From positions 405,588-469,587 of the forward strand of contig MNCI01027020.1 of the NCBI GenBank assembly GCA_015680685.1: DNA of 64,000 nt, written 5' to 3'. Below the pieces are notes generated by a model that did not search any database, had not been told where the DNA came from, and saw only the letters and a program-made list of their open reading frames with translations. The stretch comes from Gnetum montanum. Its lineage: Eukaryota; Streptophyta; Gnetopsida; Gnetales; Gnetaceae. This document shows positions 59,560 through 64,000 of the stretch, piece after piece. The first letter of the stretch is position 1; every line of letters starts with the position of its first letter. A program made the translations under genes and the position numbers.

Positions 59560-60660
59560 CCTTTAGCTTTACCAGGTCCACATGGCAAACTTGCAAGACA
59601 ACTGAACCCAGAGCTAATAGACTAGGAACCACCCGTAGTTAACACCATAACATCCTTAGAAGCATTCCCAGATTAGCCTGAGCATCTAGTCCAAGATCTG
59701 GATTTATAGGCTAGGGATGTAATTGAAGATCCTCTCATCAAAATTCCTGTGACCACATCCAGGGGGAGTTAGAAACATTGAAACTTAGTTTCCTTCTAGA
59801 TTCGCAGATGCACAAAGATGTAGCCAAAATTCTACAAGATAACATTGAAGTATTTGCATGGTCATACAGCGACATGCTGGGTTTAGATTTGAGGCTCATA
59901 TAGCACAACATCGTCTTAGACCCACACATGAAAGCGGTTAAGCAGAAGGCTCGTAAGGTTATACCAAAGATCACACTAGCCGTACGGGATGAAATCATCA
60001 AGCTATACTAGGCTGGTTTCATCCAGGTAGTTGATTACTCAGAATGGGTATCGAACATCATTGTAGTTTCTAAGAAAATGAAAGACATATGAATCTATAT
60101 AGACTTCAAACATCTAAATAAGGTAACTATCAAAGATGATTTTCCACTTCCAAGTATCGATCAACTCATTGACACTACAGCTGGTCATGCTCTTTTATCC
60201 TTCATGGATGGTTTCTCCAGCTACAACCAAATTTGCATTAACCCAAAGCATCAATTAACAACAACCTTCATGACTTGATGGGGTACCTTCTATTACACTA
60301 TGATGCCTTTTTGACTCAACAACGCCAGAGTGACCTACCAGCAAGCCATGACTTACATCTTTAGTGACTACATCTTAGAAATGCTGAACAACTACGTGGA
60401 TGATATAGCAGTAAAATCTAAAGAAGCCACTGATCACCCCAATGATCTAGGTGTAGTCCTCAAGTATTTCCAGATGCACGATTTATGCCTCAATCCTAAA
60501 AAGTGTGTCTTTGGGGTAATAACCAGATGCATGTTATGGTTTGTGGTATCAAAGGCTAGAATATGAGTGGACCATGACAAAGTCAAAGCCATTGTTAACC
60601 TGGCATCACCTACAAATATTAAGGAATTGTGTGAGCTACAAGGTAGAGTATAGTTCATCA
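59560..60660 (+). pseudogene. E3 reverse transcriptase
   Basis: Plus-strand Ty3/gypsy RT. Recognisable blocks are FAWSYSDMLGLD, ARKVIPKITLAVRDEI, SEWVSNIIVVSKK, DFPLPSIDQLIDTTAGH with FMDGFSSYNQI, then MMPF and the palm LNNYVDDIAVKS (YVDD, both Asp present) at about 60390, and LNPKKCVFGVITRCMLWF. Five stops before the palm are each one base change from a sense codon (for example TAG for Gln, TGA for Arg or Gly). Confidence 0.92.
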
Positions 60661-60677
60661 GAAGGTTTATAGCAGAA

Positions 60678-61058
60678 TTGACTAATAAGTTACACCCAAT
60701 GCAACATCTACTAAAGAAAGGGATTAACTTTGAATGGACACCACAGTGCCAACAAGCCTTCGATGATCTAAAGAAAGACCTCTTACACCTCTCAACTATT
60801 TACCCACCACAAAGGGATAAGCCTTTCTTCATCCACCTTGCCACCTTGGACACATCTATCATGGCACTATTATATCAGAAATGGGATGACGGTTCTGAGA
60901 TACCAGTGTACTACCTAAGTCATGCACTAATAGCATATGAAGCAAAATACAATGAGATGGAGAGAAACTTCCTTACCTTAGTGTTTGCATTGAAGAAGTG
61001 GAGACACTACCTATTTTGTAGCAAAATTAACATTATTTGCAAAAGTAACATACTCTAG
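60678..61058 (+). pseudogene. E3 first RNase H (Ty3 type), degenerate active site
   Basis: MTNKLHPMQHLLKKG (connection region), then FEWTPQCQQAFDDLKK, FFIHLATLDTSIMALLYQ, IPVYYLSHAL and ALKKWRHYLF. The Thr-Asp-Ala-Ser active-site segment is missing (ATLDTS in its place), in line with the known degeneracy of this domain in Tat elements that carry a second RNase H. Open for 126 codons. Confidence 0.88.
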
Positions 61059-61136
61059 GCTATCACAAAAAATCTGTAGAAAAGCAGTAGGATATCTCGA
61101 TGGAAAGCAATAATAGCAAAAATTGATTTACATTAT

Positions 61137-61763
61137 GTGAGCCAATCATCAATGACAGGTCAAGCCATAGCAATGCAACTTACGACCTCACCCATCAATG
61201 ATCAGGCGATCATAGACCCCAAATTCCCAGACAAGCATGTTAGCATTATTAATGCCATCCCATCGCATCTTGAAGCTACTTTGCATTTCGATGATGCCTC
61301 GACCACACAATGGGGTAGTGCGTCTGCTGTCATTTCATTCCCTTGTGGGGAAATGCATCCTTTACCTTATCATTTTGTATTCCCTTGTACAAAAAATGTG
61401 GTAGAGTATGAGGGGTTACTTAGGGGCATCTTAGCAACCCAAGCATTAAGCATACAACACCTAGTGATTAGTAGAGATTCACAACTAGTTGTGAATCAAA
61501 TCACCGAGGTTTATGCCTACAAGGATACACACCTACAACCCTACTTCAAATTAGCGAAAAACCTACTTAAACTATTTTCAACGACGGACATGCAACATGT
61601 GCCATGCAAAGAAAACACTATAGAAGATGCACTAGCCACCTTAGCATTAAATATTCCATCACACGTGTTTGCAAGTTTTTCAACCTTGATTACCGAGTGT
61701 ACTGAGCCTATCACTCAGGCAGTACACGTAGCCTCTGTCAGCGCTGCGGATACCCAGGAGTGA
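61137..61763 (+). CDS. E3 archaeal-like RNase H, uninterrupted
   Basis: An open frame of 208 codons. It begins with a linker (SPINDQAIIDPKFPD), then RNase H: LHFDDAST (first Asp), NVVEYEGLLRGILATQAL (Glu), ISRDSQLVVNQITEV (Asp) and CKENTIEDALATLAL (last Asp). All four catalytic carboxylates appear present, although the usual FDGA is FDDA. It is the only domain of E3 to survive intact over its full length. It was part of a pol polyprotein, so the ATG at 61137 is only the first Met after a stop and not a true start. Confidence 0.85.
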   Translation: MSQSSMTGQAIAMQLTTSPINDQAIIDPKFPDKHVSIINAIPSHLEATLHFDDASTTQWGSASAVISFPCGEMHPLPYHFVFPCTKNVVEYEGLLRGILATQALSIQHLVISRDSQLVVNQITEVYAYKDTHLQPYFKLAKNLLKLFSTTDMQHVPCKENTIEDALATLALNIPSHVFASFSTLITECTEPITQAVHVASVSAADTQE

Positions 61764-62186
61764 TATGTCAACATTAAAGCCTACCTACAACATGGAAAGC
61801 CCCCAAGCAGATTGACATCTAAGCAAAGATATGCGATTCGTAAGTGTGCTCAGCAATATGTGCTCATGGGAGATAATGCCCTATGTAGACGCTCCTATGA
61901 CAGGATATTGCTAGCATGCGTAAATGAGGAGCAAGTGCATAAGGTGATTAATGAAGTACATGAGGGACTATGTGGTGGACATATAGCACCTAGGGCTATG
62001 GCTATAAAAATCAGACATCTAGGATACTATTGGCCTCACATGGAGCGTGATTTCCTAGCCAAAGTCAAGATGTGTGATACATGCCAATGATACGCAAATC
62101 TCATACACGTTTCACCTACAAAGCTACATCCGATGTAGATTACATGGCCTTTCCAGCAATGGGGACTAGACCTCATAGGAGCTATC
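61764..62186 (+). pseudogene. E3 integrase, N-terminal part
   Basis: HHCC zinc domain intact: VINEVHEGLCGGHIAP and MERDFLAKVKMCDTCQ (61950-62085). The first piece of the core, FQQWGLDLIGA, follows one TGA. The sequence then changes abruptly at 62187, losing the catalytic core. Confidence 0.9.
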
Positions 62187-64000
62187 TGTTGGCACATTTG
62201 GCCATTACATGGAGCAGTTAGAATATTTTGTTCAGTTGGGATATTTTGTTCAAAATATGAGCAAAATCCCTAGTTGTAAATTTGCGGTTTAGTATTGTGA
62301 GTAATGGGTATTCTTAGAGAAGAAAGCTTGATAAATAATGTTGATGATTTAAGCCTTCTTGGAAAGGAAATTAAAGTACCAAGATATTTTCTTGAGTGAA
62401 GGTTGGAATAAAAAAAAGAAGGATTATTTACCACAAGAAAGCATACTACTTGATTAATATTGGCAAAATAAACAACACCGTGGGTAGTGGATTATCAAAA
62501 ATCGGCTAAAGAGTCCAACTAGTTTTGAATTCGTAATTATCAAAGGGTGTAAAGGTTTCTGTATTGTAGAAAACCCAAATTCACGTATGAACAGAGACCC
62601 ATTGTTAACGCTGCTGGGAAAAATGAAATCAGAAAAAAAAATGGAGCTGAATGCCACAGTATTGGGGTGTTTCCTTTGGCTTGCTGGTTCTGGACTGCGT
62701 CCACGTACCAATTGGAGCTATGTTGCCGACTCGTCAGATGCCAAACCTAAGTTCGTGAAGTACGTGGGAGGTCCTTCTTACACCGATGAGCCATTTTAAC
62801 AGGCGTTTCAGGCAGCAATCGCGTGGAGAAAATCAGACAGAACTGAGGCCAATGGAGGGCAGAACGTAGGGATTAAATAATAAAGAAAAAACCAAAACCC
62901 TCTGTATACAATACATGGAGAAAGACATCAAGTTTTGTTCGGGCCCAGATTCTATTTTTGTCGCACGCCGTAGCAGTTTCAATTGCGCCGGCAGCAATGA
63001 CTCTAAAGGTTCCTGCGGTTTCAGCGGCTACAGATTCACAACACGTTCATCCCTAATCCTGTAATCAATGACAATGGCAGAGAAAAACAAAAAAAAGAAA
63101 TGCAGGAAGCCCTAAACCAATTTTTGGGGCAAAAGAAAAAAATCTCTGGCAATCAAAACCCTCTGTTTGGGACAGTATGCTCAGCGCGTCATTCTTCAAG
63201 AAAACCCTTCTTCTCCAGCATGCGATGGCAGAGCCAAATGCAGTTGCAGAGCCTTCTCCCGTGGTGATCGTCAGTTACGATTTTGCAGGGCCTCATTGTG
63301 CGGTGGCAGTTCAAATCTACGATTTGGGATGATGCTGCATTTTTAATCTTGATTCAAACATGTGTTGGTTCTTATAGGTTTTGTGCAGAAATGAGAGAAA
63401 GACCGTTGTCCTAGAATTGTGATTGAGAATCTACACAATTTACAGGGAAGACAAGAAGAATCGTTTAAGGACGTAACTTTGCCACTTTCACCAAGAATTA
63501 TTTGATTACTTTTGCTACTCAAAGTATTTGGTTAAGATGGAGTATAAATTAATCAACAATATATATATATCCATCATATGAAGTACCCATTGTATGAAGC
63601 CTTGATTTAAAAAATTTCCTTCAATTATCCCAAGTCATGAAAAATTATTTTAAAACATATAAGTTACTACCCATAAAATTTTTTGCAATATTGATTATCC
63701 CATTACATTTAATGTCACATTACATTAATGTTAGCATAAAATTCTACTAATTTTATGCATAACTTCCTAACTCCCTAACTACCTAACTTTCTCCTAGCTT
63801 GTTGGGCAAGTAATCTTCTAATTGGTTAGTCAAGTTACTTGGGAGAAAAGTTAGGTGAGATATTTTGAGATTTTTTTTTGAAATTGTAACTTCCCTACCT
63901 ACCTTTGAACCCTATAAAAGGGCTTCAAGGAGAGAAAAGAGGGGGAGGGGAATCTCATTTTTCATAAGGACTTTTTGAGGGAATAATTAGGGTTTCATAC
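62187..64000 (+). repeat. Probable LTR or other insertion into E3 integrase
   Basis: Begins TGTTGGCACATTTGG exactly where the integrase reading fails. The stretch is unrelated to the Tat LTRs. A promoter-like CTATAAAAGGG occurs at 63910-63920, some 90 bases before the window edge. It would fit a long LTR (over 1.8 kb) running out of the window. The ORF at 62587-62799 has no recognisable domain. A different explanation would be a deletion joining unrelated DNA. Confidence 0.45.

Larger units (their letters stand above)
48376..62186 (+). mobile_element. E3: Tat-like element with antisense gene, inserted in E4
   Basis: Plus strand: 5' LTR, PBS, gag, protease, antisense gene, RT, RNase H, archaeal-like RNase H and integrase N-terminus. 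It interrupts the E4 protease at 48375 (candidate target copy CACAT, 48371-48375). Its own integrase is cut at 62186. Confidence 0.85.

Noticed and set aside
62587-62799. 70-codon ORF in a locally GC-richer stretch, candidate host exon
   Set aside because: No recognisable domain, no clear partner exon, and it lies within what looks like an LTR.

Overview
This is nuclear plant DNA made almost entirely of old, nested LTR retrotransposons. I found no intact host gene, rRNA, tRNA or CRISPR array. The plant assignment rests on Ty3/gypsy elements of the Tat/Ogre type (two RNase H domains, the second archaeal-like), a Ty1/copia element with plant-type domains, plant-style TATA boxes in LTRs, and stop codons produced mainly by C-to-T changes at CAG, CGA and TGG. 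Low GC and deep decay of long elements suggest a large, slowly purged genome; a gymnosperm is plausible but not shown.

Layout. Elements E1 to E4 are Tat-like. E1 (minus strand, from 11965 leftwards) has its 5' LTR at 10590-11965, then PBS, gag and protease; its reverse transcriptase (RT) would lie beyond the left edge, and an LTR end of the same family sits in opposite orientation at 1-187. E1 is inserted in the 3' part of E2 (minus, 11966-27485), which has 5' LTR, PBS, gag, protease, RT, RNase H and integrase. E3 (plus, 48376-62186) has the same order and is cut in its integrase by another insertion (62187-64000). E3 is itself inserted in the protease of E4 (minus, 45069-48375), which has lost its pol. 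Between these lie an AT-rich stretch (27486-29144), a complete 6.9 kb element E5 with a perfect CATTA target duplication (29150-36007), a decayed copia element (36790-41004) split by a solo LTR with TGTAG duplications, and E6 (41050 to about 44740), whose LTR is related to that of E5 but whose long ORF is an unrecognised coiled-coil protein.

The standout observation is in E1, E2 and E3. Between protease and RT, where a gag-pol frame should be continuous, each carries an antisense, multi-exon gene of about 4 kb. The three copies encode recognisably the same unknown protein, share intron positions and phase where I could compare them, and in two copies have a TATA box upstream of the antisense start. 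Ogre elements are known to splice out an intron between protease and RT; I infer that here this gap has become a long intron hosting a complete opposite-strand gene. All three copies are now pseudogenes, so intact relatives should be sought elsewhere in the genome.

Four single-N joins (7997/8223, 13865, 31992, 40476) mark scaffold joins. Three of them carry duplicated or inverted sequence that should not be read as biology.
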